From Eublepharis macularius (lineage: Eukaryota > Chordata > Lepidosauria > Squamata > Eublepharidae): DNA of 64,000 nucleotides. The translations under genes were made by a program, and so were the position numbers. This document shows, one piece after another, positions 1-9,830 of this stretch. Below the pieces are notes generated by a model that was not told the origin of the DNA, did not search any database, and was given only the letters and a program-made list of their open reading frames with translations. The stretch spans positions 101,851,689 through 101,915,688 of the forward strand of contig NC_072793.1 in the NCBI RefSeq assembly GCF_028583425.1. The letters are read 5' to 3'. Position 1 is the first letter of the stretch, and each line of letters starts with the position of its first letter.

Positions 1-190
1 GCCAGCCAGCCGCCCCAGCGCACACCCGCGCCGCTGCCAGTTCCATGGCTCACTGGGCGCTGGGGCAGCCGGCTTGCCACGCATGGGTCCCACCCTGCAT
101 GACGACGTCACAAAAGTGACGTCATCACGCAGCGCCCGGAGCGCCCAGGCAAGGTTTGCCCCGGGTGTCCGCGCGCCTGGATCCGGCGCT
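1..190. other. GC-rich sequence, unidentified
   Basis: Very GC- and CpG-rich sequence containing a short palindromic stretch around two copies of the CRE-like word TGACGTCA or its halves (about 101-127). I see no coding feature. It continues beyond the left edge of the window and may belong to another repeat. Confidence 0.4.
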
Positions 191-440
191 GCTCTAAAGT
201 AAGAAGAAGGGGAGCTGGATGGGTGAGTGAAGCGTGATGTAATTGGATGGCAGCTGTACTCTAGGGAGCAGAGTGAACTGCAGGCTTAGTCAGAGTGCTG
301 AGGGAAAGGGTTCATTCTGTCTAGCTCAATGAGTCTGTGTGGAAATCTACTTTGGATGAATATGGATAAATGCAGCCTAAGTGGCAACAAAGGGACATAA
401 GTCTTTGTGACTGAGAGCCGAAACACACGTTAAGAATTAC
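190..440 (+). repeat. Left copy of a direct repeat flanking the GC-rich block
   Basis: This segment shares a recognisable but diverged word order with about 9620-9830. Both contain 'cctaagtggca', then 'caaag', then a 'gtctttgtgactg' or 'gtccatgagactg' word, and end in 'ttaagaat'. The family is not recognised. The two copies are in direct orientation and bracket the transposon-rich block. Confidence 0.4.
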
Positions 441-885
441 ACGTGGTTGCGCGAGTGTCAGCGCTCCTGTCTGTTTCGGCCCGCCCGTGCCCGTTTCAGG
501 AGTTCAGCGCGTGCCTGCCCCCACCGAACCTGTGATTGTGTGTCTGCGTCTGCACGTGCCCCTCTTCACGACCAGCGAGTTCCCAGCACTGAGCGGCTCT
601 TTATCCATTCCAGGGCTTGTGGACATCTCGCTGACTGCTAGATGGCGCTATTGCCTGCACCTTGCGAGCAACCAGGTGACGCAGGCCGCAGCCTCACAGG
701 GCGCAATGCCCTAGTCCGCGGGCCTGCAACGATTGGCTGAATGTTTTGGTTCGTGTCAGAGGCGGCCCCCCCGGGGGTCCCCCCCACTCCGGGATCTCGC
801 CCAGCTGCGGCCCTACTGAGGTCTGCAAAGTAGGGGGGGTTGCTGTCCCTCGCCGTCTTAGCGGCGTTCTGGCCGCCAGGTCACG

Positions 886-1015
886 GTGTCACTGTGACAC
901 TGAGACATCTCTGTCCTTTGGTACTGCACCCGCCACAGCTGCTGGCGAACCGTCAGGCACTGCAATGCAAACACCATGGCAATACAGCCCGGAAAACCCA
1001 CAACATCCATCTGTT
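886..1015 (+). mobile_element. Penelope-type terminal repeat fragment
   Basis: The stretch running from 'cacagctgctggcgaa' through 'caatacagcccggaaaacc' matches the terminal repeats at 27377-27659, 34216-34473 and 41446-41615. This copy has lost the bases around the CTGAAGA core and carries several substitutions. It is the only such piece inside the GC-rich block. Confidence 0.6.
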
Positions 1016-1444
1016 CATGTTCATCACGTGTCTGCGCAACCATGCCCTCATGCCCCCGTGCCTCTGTCGGTTTTTATTTTTGGCTTTCCAGTTTTTGTTG
1101 GTCATGGCTTGTACACGGGGAGGCCTAAAACCTGGGTGTGAAAACACAATTGTTGCCCGAAATCCTGGGGCGTGCTGCCCCTGGTGCTTCCGGCTGGTCT
1201 CCCGTCACAGTTGCATCTACTTTTGCAGTAATGGGCCCGGGATATTTGGGGAGGCATCCTCGGCTCTCGGCGGTTCGCCTTGACCTGATCGATGTCTCCG
1301 ATCTCCGCTGTCTCAGAAGCTGCGACCAACCAGCTTTCAGCCTCCGCGTGGCGCCACGCGACTGGCTGTTAAGTTGGTTTGCCCGTGCACAATGCGCGAG
1401 GCTTCCCTTGTCGACCGCACGGGCCTGTGGCATCGCTGCAAAGC

Positions 1445-2999
1445 ATGGCGGAGTGGGTGCCGAGCAACTGGTGGGAGGAGTGGGCAGAGCAGGCAGCCAC
1501 GGCCATGGAGGAAAAGGGGCTGACGGAGCACGAGCGGGACGCGGCAGAGGATACCATGGTGCCGTTCCGCCTGGAGTCGTTCTTCCCTGACCGTGTTGAT
1601 CTCGCTCACATGGTCCGCAAGAACATGACCGCTGTGGTGGAGGAGATCGAGGTCGACATGTTGGAAAAGGAGTTCCTGGGCGAGAGACCGCGAAGTAAGT
1701 GCGCTCGCAACACCTGCCTCGGGATGCCGCCTTGCGGCCCCCGGCGATTGTGCCTCGATGGCTGTTGGCTGGAACGCGCATATGGGGGGGGCGGCCCTCT
1801 CTGCCGGTTCCCGCAAAAGCTTCCTCGGCTAATGGCAAATGCTCGTTGCACCGTGATACCTGGGCGCACTAGGCCGTGCATGGTTGTGTGTGTGTGGGGG
1901 GGGGTTGCAAGCACACCCTCCCCGCCGAACCCGACGCACAGGTTGGTTTGGAGGACAGGGTTGAAGAGAAGGAGCATGACTTGAGCTTGTTTGGGTCCCC
2001 TTGGGGAAAGACACAAGGGTATAGACGGATGACAATTAACCTGCCAGCCAATCCTTGGGCATGCCATTTATTTTCCCACCCGGCAAGGTCAGGGTTCGGG
2101 GTGGCGGTGAGCCACGCAATACTTCGCTTTCAAAGCTCCGCGCCACCATGAGGCTTCATGGCCCCTTCGCGGTCCACGGAGACTCCTTGCATGGGAAGTC
2201 CACGAAGTGTGGACTGTTAAAGACACCCCCATCTCCGCAGAGCGGAACTTTCCTGCGGTGGGAATTGATCTTTGTCGGCGGGTGTCTGAATCAATAACTT
2301 ATCTAACGCTTGAAACCGCTTTTATTCCAGCCTCTGACACTGAGCAATGCATCGAGGCTGTGGGGTTGGCCCATGAGAGGATCCAGGCACGCCGGGATCA
2401 GTTCTGGAGTAAGTGGCTGCTAGTCGTTTCGCCACGGGCATCACGACTTGTGGGAGCTTGATTGGGGAATGGGGGCGTGTGCAGGGCAGTGGGTGGTGGG
2501 GTCGAGGGCTTTCGGGTGGCGAGCGGGGAGCCTTGCCTGATGGCACACCTGCCCGTGCAGTTCTCTCTCACCATGCCACCCCATCCTTAGGGGTGCATCT
2601 ATGGGCACTGCAAGGCCACAGGTTGAGCTAGAAAGGGTGGCTCAATGTGGAGTGTGGTCGGTGCGTGGGTTTCGAGAACGCTCAGTGACATGGTTCATCT
2701 GGGCAAAGAATGCTTATTGCTGTCCAATGGCTTTCCCTCCAGCAGGCCCTGCCGCGGGGAGGGAGGAGGAGGAGGAGGAGGAGATCGAGCTGATGGATGG
2801 TGGGATGTCTCCTGCTGCCTTTCTCGAGGCGAGCCAGCGAGGAAGACCGAATGCACCCGAGCCACATCCAGAAGACCCTGGGACATCGAGCCCGCGTCCC
2901 CCCTCGCCGAAACGAGTCAGGGCTTTCTCGGGTGTTCCGAGCTTTGCACAGATTCTGGGCCGTGGAAGAGGGGGCACGTCTGACTCCATGGACAGTTGA
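1445..2999 (+). CDS. Unrecognised three-exon gene, acidic 194-residue product
   Basis: Three exons join in frame: 1445-1694, 2331-2408 and 2743-2999. Both introns have GTAAGT donors, the acceptors are TTTATTCCAG and CCCTCCAG, and both junctions are phase 1. The third acceptor is a NAGNAG, so one residue may vary. The start is the first ATG of the exon-1 reading frame; an upstream ATG at 1379 would add 22 residues. The predicted protein opens MAEWVPSNWWEEWAEQA, is rich in Trp, Glu and Met in exon 1, has an acidic run of seven Glu early in exon 3, and ends in a Pro/Ser/Arg-rich tail. I recognise no domain, signal peptide or membrane segment. AATAAA follows at 3146. The gene sits in a transposon-dense block, so it could be an accessory gene of a DNA transposon or a host gene. 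No function is claimed. Confidence 0.55.
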
Positions 3000-3145
3000 G
3001 CGGAATGCGGTGTGATAGACGAGTGTGCGTGTGCATCTGTCTATCCTTTTCCATCTCCCTAATGTGTCTATCCCGACTTTTTCCCCTGGTGTCCACGTCT
3101 GCTGTTGTGTTCCCTGTCTGATGTCAGGTTACGGATAGGCCCCTT

Positions 3146-3151
3146 AATAAA
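3146..3151 (+). terminator. Polyadenylation signal AATAAA of the three-exon gene
   Basis: A canonical AATAAA lies about 150 bases after the stop at 2997-2999, followed by a T-rich stretch. Confidence 0.55.
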
Positions 3152-3599
3152 TCTTTGTTAAATCTCGACCGGCTCTGTGTCCGCAAATCAACCTGACCGT
3201 AATATGTCTCCACAGCTTCTATCTAAATTTGGTTTGGGAGGGGCACCAGAATGGTCAGAGGCCATTGGGGGGGGGGAAACTTATGTGTCTCCACTGCTGC
3301 TATCCATCGTGGTTGCGGGGGGGGGGGGGCAGAATGGATGGGACCCATGGGGGGGGGGCCCTCCAAGAGCATGCCCAAACAAGGCAGCGGCAAAATCAGG
3401 GTCCGGGTCTGGTGACAATGTGAAAAGATAACGTTCCAGGGTTCGACTGACGCAGTGAGAGAAGAGAATTCCAAAGAAGTTCCCATTATGCGTGTGCGCG
3501 AGGTTGTATATAAAAAGGAGTTAAGCAGAGAGGACGGAAACTCCAGGCTGCAGTGATATGATTTTCGTTGAAACGGGGCCAGAAGTCTGGTCTTGTTCT
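3152..3599. other. Non-coding spacer with long G tracts
   Basis: No gene is seen. Between about 3268 and 3361 the plus strand carries four G runs of roughly 8 to 13 bases, separated by 20-40 bases. The rest is unremarkable. Confidence 0.5.
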
Positions 3600-4405
3600 T
3601 AACCAGCACTGGGACACACTGCAAGCATGTTTGCTCTGTTTTGCTCGGAGGCCTATCTTTGCACACCGCTGCCTGGGCCTGTTCTGTTTTTAAATTTAGG
3701 TGCTGGGGGTGGTGGGGGCAGCCTGAAGAGAGCTCTTATCTGGGAGATGGAACACACTGCTTCCATGTTTGCTCTTTTTTGCTCTGAGGCCCACCTGAGC
3801 ACAGCGGTGCAGGGCCCTGCAGGATCACACCGCTTTCCTGGGCCTGTTCTAATTTTAAAATTGAGGTGGTGGGGCAGCCTGGGGAGAGCTCTTATCTGGG
3901 AGATGGAACACACTGCTTACATGTTTGCTCTTTTTTGCTCTGAGGCCTACCTGGGCACAGCGGTGCAGGGCCCTGCAGGATCACACCGCTGCCCGGGCGT
4001 GTTCTAATTTTAAAATTGAGATGGGACACACTGCCTACATGTTTGCTCTTTTTTGCTCTGAGGCCTACCTGAGCACAGCGGTGCACGGCCCTGCAGGATC
4101 ACACCGCTTTCCTGGGCCTGTTCTAATTTTAAAATTGAGGTGGTGGGGCAGCCTGGGGAGAGCTCTTATCTGGGAGATGGAACACACTGCTTACATGTTT
4201 GCTCTTTTTTGCTCTGAGGCCTACCTGGGCACAGCGGTGCAGGGCCCTGCAGGATCACACCGCTGCCCAGGCCTGTTCTAATTTTAAAATTGAGGTGCTG
4301 GGGCAGCCTGGGGAGAGCTCTTATCTGGGAGATGGAACACACTGCTTACATGTTTGCTCTTTTTTGCTCTGAGGCCTACCTGAGCACAGCGGTGCAGGGC
4401 CCTTC
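3600..4405 (+). repeat. Tandem array, about 5.5 units of 118-156 bp
   Basis: Units start near 3613, 3751, 3907, 4025, 4181 and 4336, marked by 'acacactgc' followed by 'tgtttgctcttttttgctc'. Spacings are 138, 156, 118, 156 and about 155, so one unit is shortened by an internal deletion. Each full unit carries GC-rich words ('gcagggccctgcaggatcaca') alternating with AT-rich words ('ttctaattttaaaattgag'). Short open frames in it are by-products of the repeats. Confidence 0.85.
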
Positions 4406-5739
4406 ATCAGGTCTGCCTCTCGCATGCTACTGGAGATGAGTGTGGGGGGGCAGCGGGGCCAGAAAGGGGCCAACGGCGGGTATGCATCATGTCCACCCCA
4501 GCACGGGAGCTGCTTGTCGGGGGGGGAGCGGGGGGCCTCCATGAAGAGTCAACCTGGAGGTGCCCTCACAGGGTGGACGGGTGCTATGCAACACGATGTA
4601 CTGAAACGGATGAGCTGAATGCCCATTGAAAATGTCGAGATCGGCCTGCGTCCACGGGGGGTGGGGATGCCGGCCGGAGTTGATGTGCTGCCGCCAGCAG
4701 GCGCGAGCGGGGAGGGGCTCCAGAGTGCCCGGGGAGGATCGAGTGCCGCCGCTGCTGCCCGAGGGCGCTCGTGCTTTTCCGCTGAACCGAGGGCCTTCGG
4801 CAGAAGGCTTCTCGCATGCAAATTTTAACAGCGGAGCGGACAGACGTGAACGCTTGGGCGGCAGCCGGGCAAAAGCGGGCGCGCGATGCACATTCTTTCG
4901 CCGTCGGCCGCTCGCTAATGTTTTGAGTAGGGGGCTGGATGAGTGGATTGGGGGGGTCGACTTGACGCCCACCATGACTGTGGCGGTAGGCTCGCAAGCA
5001 AGGGCATGGGCGGCGATGCCGCAACATCTCCATGGGCGCCTCCGAAATCCCACATAGCCCTGCTGCTAGATATTTGGTGGCGGGGCGGGAGAGGGACCCT
5101 GTTCCACGTGGGAACGGGACTCTCACCATTGCACTCCTTTGTGGTTGAATTTTGTGAGGTAATGCCCTGGCCGGGCCGGATCATACTAAAGATCCAACAG
5201 CCTGGCGTTCGAACTTGGCTCTGACAACGGTGGGGGAGCACTCACGAACCCCCCCCCCCACCTCTTGGTGAAGGTCAGTCATGGCGCACACCCCGTTCTG
5301 AAACCCAAATCCTGAGGCGGCGCCCCTTTGGGGTTCCCCACCCCCCTCAGCCTTTTCTGAGTGGAGAGGAACCCTTTCTGTTTAATGATTGCCGCCCTGT
5401 TTAGCACACGGGGTAAACAGAGAGGGGCCGAAAAGGGGCAAAAGGTGTGCCCTTGCCTCCTTGAGGGCCTGCATTTACATGCTTGACTTGACCGCTGAGG
5501 CCGGGTCGAGTCACTCGGGCGTCAACTACCCTGGGTGGATGGGCGCTGTGCAATGGGCCCTGCGTTTCCATGGTGACCGCATTGACCATCGCCGGAGTAA
5601 TCAGAAGGACAAAGGACTGGCACTCAGGGCGCGGCGAGTCAGGTTAGTCCACACCTTTCGCGCTAACATGTGCAAATATGGCTCCCTGAATACCAACTTG
5701 GGGCCGAGAGTGGAGCCAAAAGAAAACAGGCCCGGAGGG
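4406..5739. other. GC-rich non-coding stretch
   Basis: No supported gene. The sequence is CpG-rich, with several G or C homopolymer runs (for example near 5250-5265). Overlapping open frames on both strands fit high GC content with few stop codons. It probably belongs to the transposon block. Confidence 0.4.
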
Positions 5740-6560
5740 GTCGCCAAGGATCGAACGAGGATCCCCATGGACACAAAGCCGTTCGTCTAGCACTATGCCC
5801 ATGGGATCCCCCGCCTGAAACTTGCTCAGGTAGAATAGTTGATGGGAATATCCTCCCCCGCCCCACAAAATGGCACCGACCAGCAGTCCTTCCACCCACC
5901 CCACCGCCCACCCTCCCCCGTTCTTGCCCAAAAGCACACAAGGGGTGCTCACCAAGGATCGAACGAGGGTCCCCATGGACAGAAGGCTGTTCTTCGAGCG
6001 CTCTGCCCATGGGATCCCCCGCCTGAAACTAGCTCTGTTTGAACTGTTGAGGGCGAGATCCTCCCCCGCCCGCCAAAATGGCGCCGACCAACAGTCCCGC
6101 AACCCGTCCCACCATCCAACCCCCCCCATTCCCCCCCCCACACACAGTGTGTCATGATGGTTGCCTCCCCGCTTTTCATAGTTTTTTTTACAAGTGTCTC
6201 AAGAAACCTGAGGAGATATCATGCGGGTGGTGATCAGCTCGCTATCCACCCACCTCGACCTAAAAACCAGCCCTGACACCCCATCGCACCTAGGATACAG
6301 TCTTGGGCCCGAAGGATGAGTAACAAGAAAGTTATGATCCCCCGCCTGGAAGCCCTTCTGGTCGTATCCATGAGTGTAAAAGGCCCCCACACCGCATGAA
6401 ATGGCGCCGCAAAACAGTCCCGCCAACCACCCCAACATCTAACCCCAACCCCTCCCCCTGCCCCCCGAAATGGCGCCTACCAAAAGTGCCGTCTACCACG
6501 CCACCGTCCGCTCCCCACACCCAACCCCAGAAATACACACAGTGGAGACCGGCTTGCCCG
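5740..6560 (-). repeat. Degenerate tandem repeat with a tRNA-like head
   Basis: Two good copies (about 5743-5940 and 5943-6150) and partial copies (about 6335-6450 and 6450-6540) share 'gatcccccgcctg', 'aaatggcgcc' and 'acagtcc'. On the minus strand the first two begin with a roughly 70-base tRNA-like segment. It contains GTTCGATCC, which fits the pol III B-box pattern GWTCRANNC, preceded about 35 bases upstream by an A-box-like word. The cloverleaf is poor: the T stem does not pair well, and the outer GGATCCCATGG/CCATGGGGATCC arms pair better as one long hairpin. A tRNA-derived SINE-like or subterminal transposon repeat is likelier than a functional tRNA. Confidence 0.5.
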
Positions 6561-6568
6561 CACAAAGC

Positions 6569-6574
6569 TTTATT
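6569..6574 (-). terminator. Polyadenylation signal of the Harbinger transposase
   Basis: AATAAA on the minus strand, about 30 bases past the transposase stop codon at 6605-6607. Confidence 0.6.
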
Positions 6575-6604
6575 GGATTATGCTGGGCCAAACATGGACG
6601 AAAC

Positions 6605-7849
6605 CTAGCGCTGGAAGTGCACACAGTAGGCGGCACGTATTGAGACAGCACGCGCAGTGAGAGCTGCCTCGGACCACGGTATCTGCGGCCTCTCCTCCGC
6701 GGGCTCCAGCAGCGGCTCGCGTGGGAACGGCCCGTAAACAATGTCCCCGCGGGCGAGGCAAATGTTGTGCAGGATGCAGCAGGTGGTTATAACCGCGGTC
6801 ATGAGGCGCTCACTCACAGGTAGGGGGCACTGCAAATAAAGCCAGCGATTTTTTAGAATTCCGAACGACCGTTCCACACTCATGCGTGCCTTACTTAGTC
6901 TGTAGTTGAACCGCTCCTGGGCGCGCGTGGACGGCGCAGGATACGGCTTCATTAGCCAGGGCCGAAGAGGATAAGCGGGGTCCCCAATGATGACCAGGTC
7001 AAACGTGACCCCCTCAAGAGTGATCGGTCGCTTTTGTCGACTGGCGCCGTCCTCCAGTCTCTTGAACAGGGGCGAGTTGCGCAGCACACGCGCGTCGTGC
7101 GCCCTTCCCGGGAAACCCACAAAAATGTCCAGGAAACGTGCCTCGCTATCCACGACCGCCTGCAGAATCATGGAGCAGTATCCCTTGCGATTTATGTACT
7201 TGTCCCTGGAGAAAGGCGGAGAACGGATCTCGATGTGTGTTCCGTCCACAGCGCCCCAGGCATTGGGGAAACCCCTTTCCTCGAAGCCGGAAATTATGTC
7301 CTCTAGATAGTCGCTGCCGATCCACTTCTCCGTTAGCTTTGCGGTGATGAGCTCGCAGACCTCGTCGAAGATGCCGCAGACGGTCGAGAACCCACGGTCA
7401 AAGGCTGGCAAGGTCGCGGAGTTTGTGGTTCCCGTGGCAAGCTTCCAAATGGTGATGGCGATCATCTCTTCGGGTGGGACTGGGTCGCGCATATGGGTCG
7501 TCTCGCGGACAAGGAATTCACGAAGCTCCCCCACGATGTACTCGAACGTCGCACGTCGCATCCAGAACTGCTGCAGCCACTGTCCGTCGCTGAACTCGTA
7601 GCGCTCCCACCACGGCCACCAGTGTGGGCATGCCCGGGGAAGCACCCAGGCCTTCCGCGGTGGGAAAGCAACAATGAAGCACTGCGCCATCTCTTCCACA
7701 GATGCAAGCGTTGCCACCAACCTCCGCAGTCGTCTCCTTTGTCGCGCGCTGCGGCGGTGGCCATTGCCATCATCTCCCAACTGTCTCCCAAGCAGGGCCA
7801 CGGTGGCAGCGGTGGCAGCCATCGCGCGCATGACCGACCGCACAAACAT
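6605..7849 (-). CDS. PIF/Harbinger (HARBI1-like) DDE transposase, intact frame
   Basis: An uninterrupted frame encodes a transposase that would excise and insert Harbinger DNA in the nucleus. Counting from the ATG at 7849 (414 residues), the catalytic triad is visible: D202 in GAVDGTHIE, D290 in IIGDPAYPL and E326 in SVERSFGILKNRW, a DD35E spacing typical of the family. The N-terminal part (TFEYIVGELREFL onwards) looks like the family's helix-turn-helix region. The frame stays open upstream to 8647; ATGs at 7940 or farther up are alternatives. I prefer 7849 or 7940 because the far upstream part overlaps the divergent SANT gene and reads as low-complexity translation. In autonomous Harbinger elements a transposase is paired with a Myb/SANT protein, and that partner lies beside it here. 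A domesticated HARBI1 is less likely, since the locus is transposon-like and host HARBI1 is shorter (about 350 residues). Confidence 0.85.
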   Translation of the reverse strand: MFVRSVMRAMAATAATVALLGRQLGDDGNGHRRSARQRRRLRRLVATLASVEEMAQCFIVAFPPRKAWVLPRACPHWWPWWERYEFSDGQWLQQFWMRRATFEYIVGELREFLVRETTHMRDPVPPEEMIAITIWKLATGTTNSATLPAFDRGFSTVCGIFDEVCELITAKLTEKWIGSDYLEDIISGFEERGFPNAWGAVDGTHIEIRSPPFSRDKYINRKGYCSMILQAVVDSEARFLDIFVGFPGRAHDARVLRNSPLFKRLEDGASRQKRPITLEGVTFDLVIIGDPAYPLRPWLMKPYPAPSTRAQERFNYRLSKARMSVERSFGILKNRWLYLQCPLPVSERLMTAVITTCCILHNICLARGDIVYGPFPREPLLEPAEERPQIPWSEAALTARAVSIRAAYCVHFQR

Positions 7850-8263
7850 GGTAAGGACGAGGCCGAACGCGCGGAGTGTCTCTCTCGGCGGCGTTCTGGG
7901 CTGGCCTGGACTGCCCCTGTTCCCGGAAGTGGGCGCCATGGCGTCACGTCGTTCGGTCTGGTACCCGTCCCGCAGAAGACCGGTCCTGTCCACGCGCCAC
8001 CGGCACCGGACGAAGTGCTCCTGCCCCTGGTGGGCGTGGAAACCACCCCCCATTCTGCCCCTTCGTGACGCGGCCAAGCCTGTCCAGTGCCGTGTAAGTC
8101 CCACGCCCACACGCTCCCAAGCAGCCCTCTCGTGCGGCGAGTGGACAGGCGTTTGTGCCCCTGCCCACCGTGGTGGCATCAAGCCCCCCCCCACGCACAC
8201 AAATACCTGACCCAAACTGACCACAGTGAGTACCACTGACGATCTTCGTCTTGCCGCCACAGC
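7850..8263. promoter_or_regulatory. Divergent promoter region between transposase and SANT gene
   Basis: This is a GC-rich gap of about 400 bases between two head-to-head genes of one Harbinger element. I see no clear TATA box. Shared divergent transcription is an inference from the gene order. Confidence 0.35.
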
Positions 8264-9471
8264 ATGCCAACGTTTGTGAGAACCCCCCTTCACGCGATGG
8301 ACCCCCCCGCCGCTCCCGAATCCGCCAGCAGTCTGCCTCTCGTGATCACCCTCACCACCAGCCCGACATCCAGCGGCGGAGCAGGACTCTCGGTTGTGCC
8401 CACGGCCCGAGGCAAGAAGGGAAAGGGCGCCCCCTGGTCTGACGAGGAAACGAGAGCCTTCATCCAGATATGGGGGGTTCAGAGCAGGCTCTCCGCAAGC
8501 TACAGTAACCTGAGCCAGTTCCAGTGGATCGCGAACGAGATGGCGTCCAGGGGTTTCTCCAGGGACTGGGATCAGTGTTGGGAGAGGGCTAAGTCGCTGC
8601 GAAGGGGTTACAAGATGTGTGTGGATGGCAATAGCCGGTCGGGACACGGGCGGAGGGTCTGGCCCTTCTTTGAGGAGCTGAACCGTTTCCTGCGTCTCGA
8701 GCAGGACCTTGTGGTCCCACAGGTGATGGGCACTGGTGTCCCCCCAACAATCGTGGACCTCCGTCGGCGTTCAGCAAGAGGCCAGGAGGGGGAGCCGGAG
8801 GGGGACACCGGGGGCATGGCCGGCGGTGGAGCGGAAGACACCGAGGAGACCTTTGAGGAGCCCGCCGGCGATTCCCTCCCAGAGAGGTCTGCAGAAGGTG
8901 CTGCGGGTGAGCAATCCGTGCCAGAGCCCATCGGTAAGTCGTGCCCCTTGTTCCCTGGGAAGTCGCGCGGTCAGGCATGCGGGGGGTGGGCGGGCGGAAA
9001 GCTCTCATCTAACACCTTTTCCCCGCTTCCCCCCCCAACCCAGCCAACACCACGGGCGCAGGAACGTGGCGTTTGTCTCCGGCGGAGCGGATGTCGAACC
9101 TCCGACTACGGCGCAGGGAGCGGCCGCGCAACGAGGCGATCGTGTGCGTGGAGGCGACTCGGCGCGCGGTGGAGAAAATATCGGTGGAGCTGACCGACTC
9201 CTGCGCAGTGGAGAGGGAGGCGCGGCAGAGTGAAGCTGCCGACAGAGGGGAGCAAAAGGAACTGTTCAGCAGGGCGGTGGAGGCGGCAGAGCGTCAGGCA
9301 GCCACAGCCGAAAGCTGCATGCGCAACATGGTGCGCCTCTGTAGAGTTCAGTCTGTAAGAAACTCTAGTTTGGAGAGTTTGTCAGGTTATAATAAATTCA
9401 ATTTATATACTGCCCTTCAGGACAACTTAACACCCTTGCAGAATGGTTTCTCAGCCCCATCAATCCTGTGA
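8264..9471 (+). CDS. Harbinger Myb/SANT-like DNA-binding protein, 3' end replaced by a SINE
   Basis: Two exons join in frame: 8264-8933 (donor GTAAGT) and 9044-9471 (acceptor after a C-rich tract, CCCAACCCAG). Residues about 54-145 form a Myb/SANT-like trihelix domain, beginning KGAPWSDEETRAF and ending VWPFFEELNRFL, with regularly spaced Trp at about 58, 70, 88, 102, 106 and 133. An acidic Gly/Glu-rich linker follows, then in exon 2 an Arg/Glu/Ala-rich segment likely to be coiled coil. In Harbinger elements the partner protein helps bring the transposase to the nucleus and to element ends. From about 9350 the GC-rich coding character stops and the frame enters low-GC sequence and an antisense Sauria-type SINE before stopping at 9469-9471. 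The last 35-40 residues are therefore not ancestral and the true C-terminus is lost. Confidence 0.75.
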
Positions 9472-9615
9472 GGTGAGTGGGGCTGAGAAATCTCTGGAAG
9501 AGCTGTGACTGACTCAGGGTGATCGAGCTGGCTTCAAGTGGAGGAGTGGGGAATCAAACCCAGTTCTCCAGATTAGAGTCCTGCCATTCTTAACCTCTAC
9601 ATCAAACTGGCTCTA
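9385..9615 (-). mobile_element. tRNA-derived SINE (Sauria type)
   Basis: Read on the minus strand, it starts with a tRNA-like head carrying an A-box-like TTTGATGTAGAGG (about 9593-9605) and a B box GGTTTGATTCC (about 9550-9560). The unit-specific body follows ('ccactcctccac', 'agccagct', 'cagtcacagctct', 'ctcagccccactcacctcacagg') and a tail ending near 9390. This body is characteristic of squamate SINEs and supports the lineage call. The insertion overlaps the 3' end of the SANT gene reading frame. Confidence 0.8.
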
Positions 9616-9619
9616 ACGA

Positions 9620-9830
9620 TTACACCAAACAGGTTTAGTGAATCTGTATGGAAAAGCCTGAGTGAATCTCTGTCTCTGTGTGTGAAGGGAGTGTTTATTC
9701 TGTTAGTGAAGAACTGAGGGAAGTAAATTGTTGTGAGTGAGTCTATTATTTTTAACCTAAGTGGCAGCAGCAAAGAAAATTAGTCCATGAGACTGGGTCT
9801 ATGAAATTACCTTTAAGAATGTTTAGCTAT
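9620..9830 (+). repeat. Right copy of the direct repeat flanking the GC-rich block
   Basis: Diverged counterpart of about 190-440 in the same orientation, sharing the ordered words 'cctaagtggca', 'caaag', 'gagactg' and 'ttaagaat'. Family unknown. Confidence 0.4.

Noticed and set aside
3593..4281. Repetitive open frames of up to 126 codons
   Set aside because: By-products of the tandem array; unit lengths are not multiples of three throughout and there is no start or splice context.
5743..5820. Functional tRNA gene on the minus strand
   Set aside because: B box is good, but the T stem and acceptor stem do not pair and the segment is part of a tandem repeat.
3600..6560. CRISPR-like arrays
   Set aside because: Repeats are contiguous and degenerate with no spacer pattern, and the DNA is vertebrate.
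7850..8647. N-terminal extension of the Harbinger transposase to 680 residues
   Set aside because: It overlaps the divergent SANT exon, reads as compositionally biased sequence without domains, and exceeds the usual family length.
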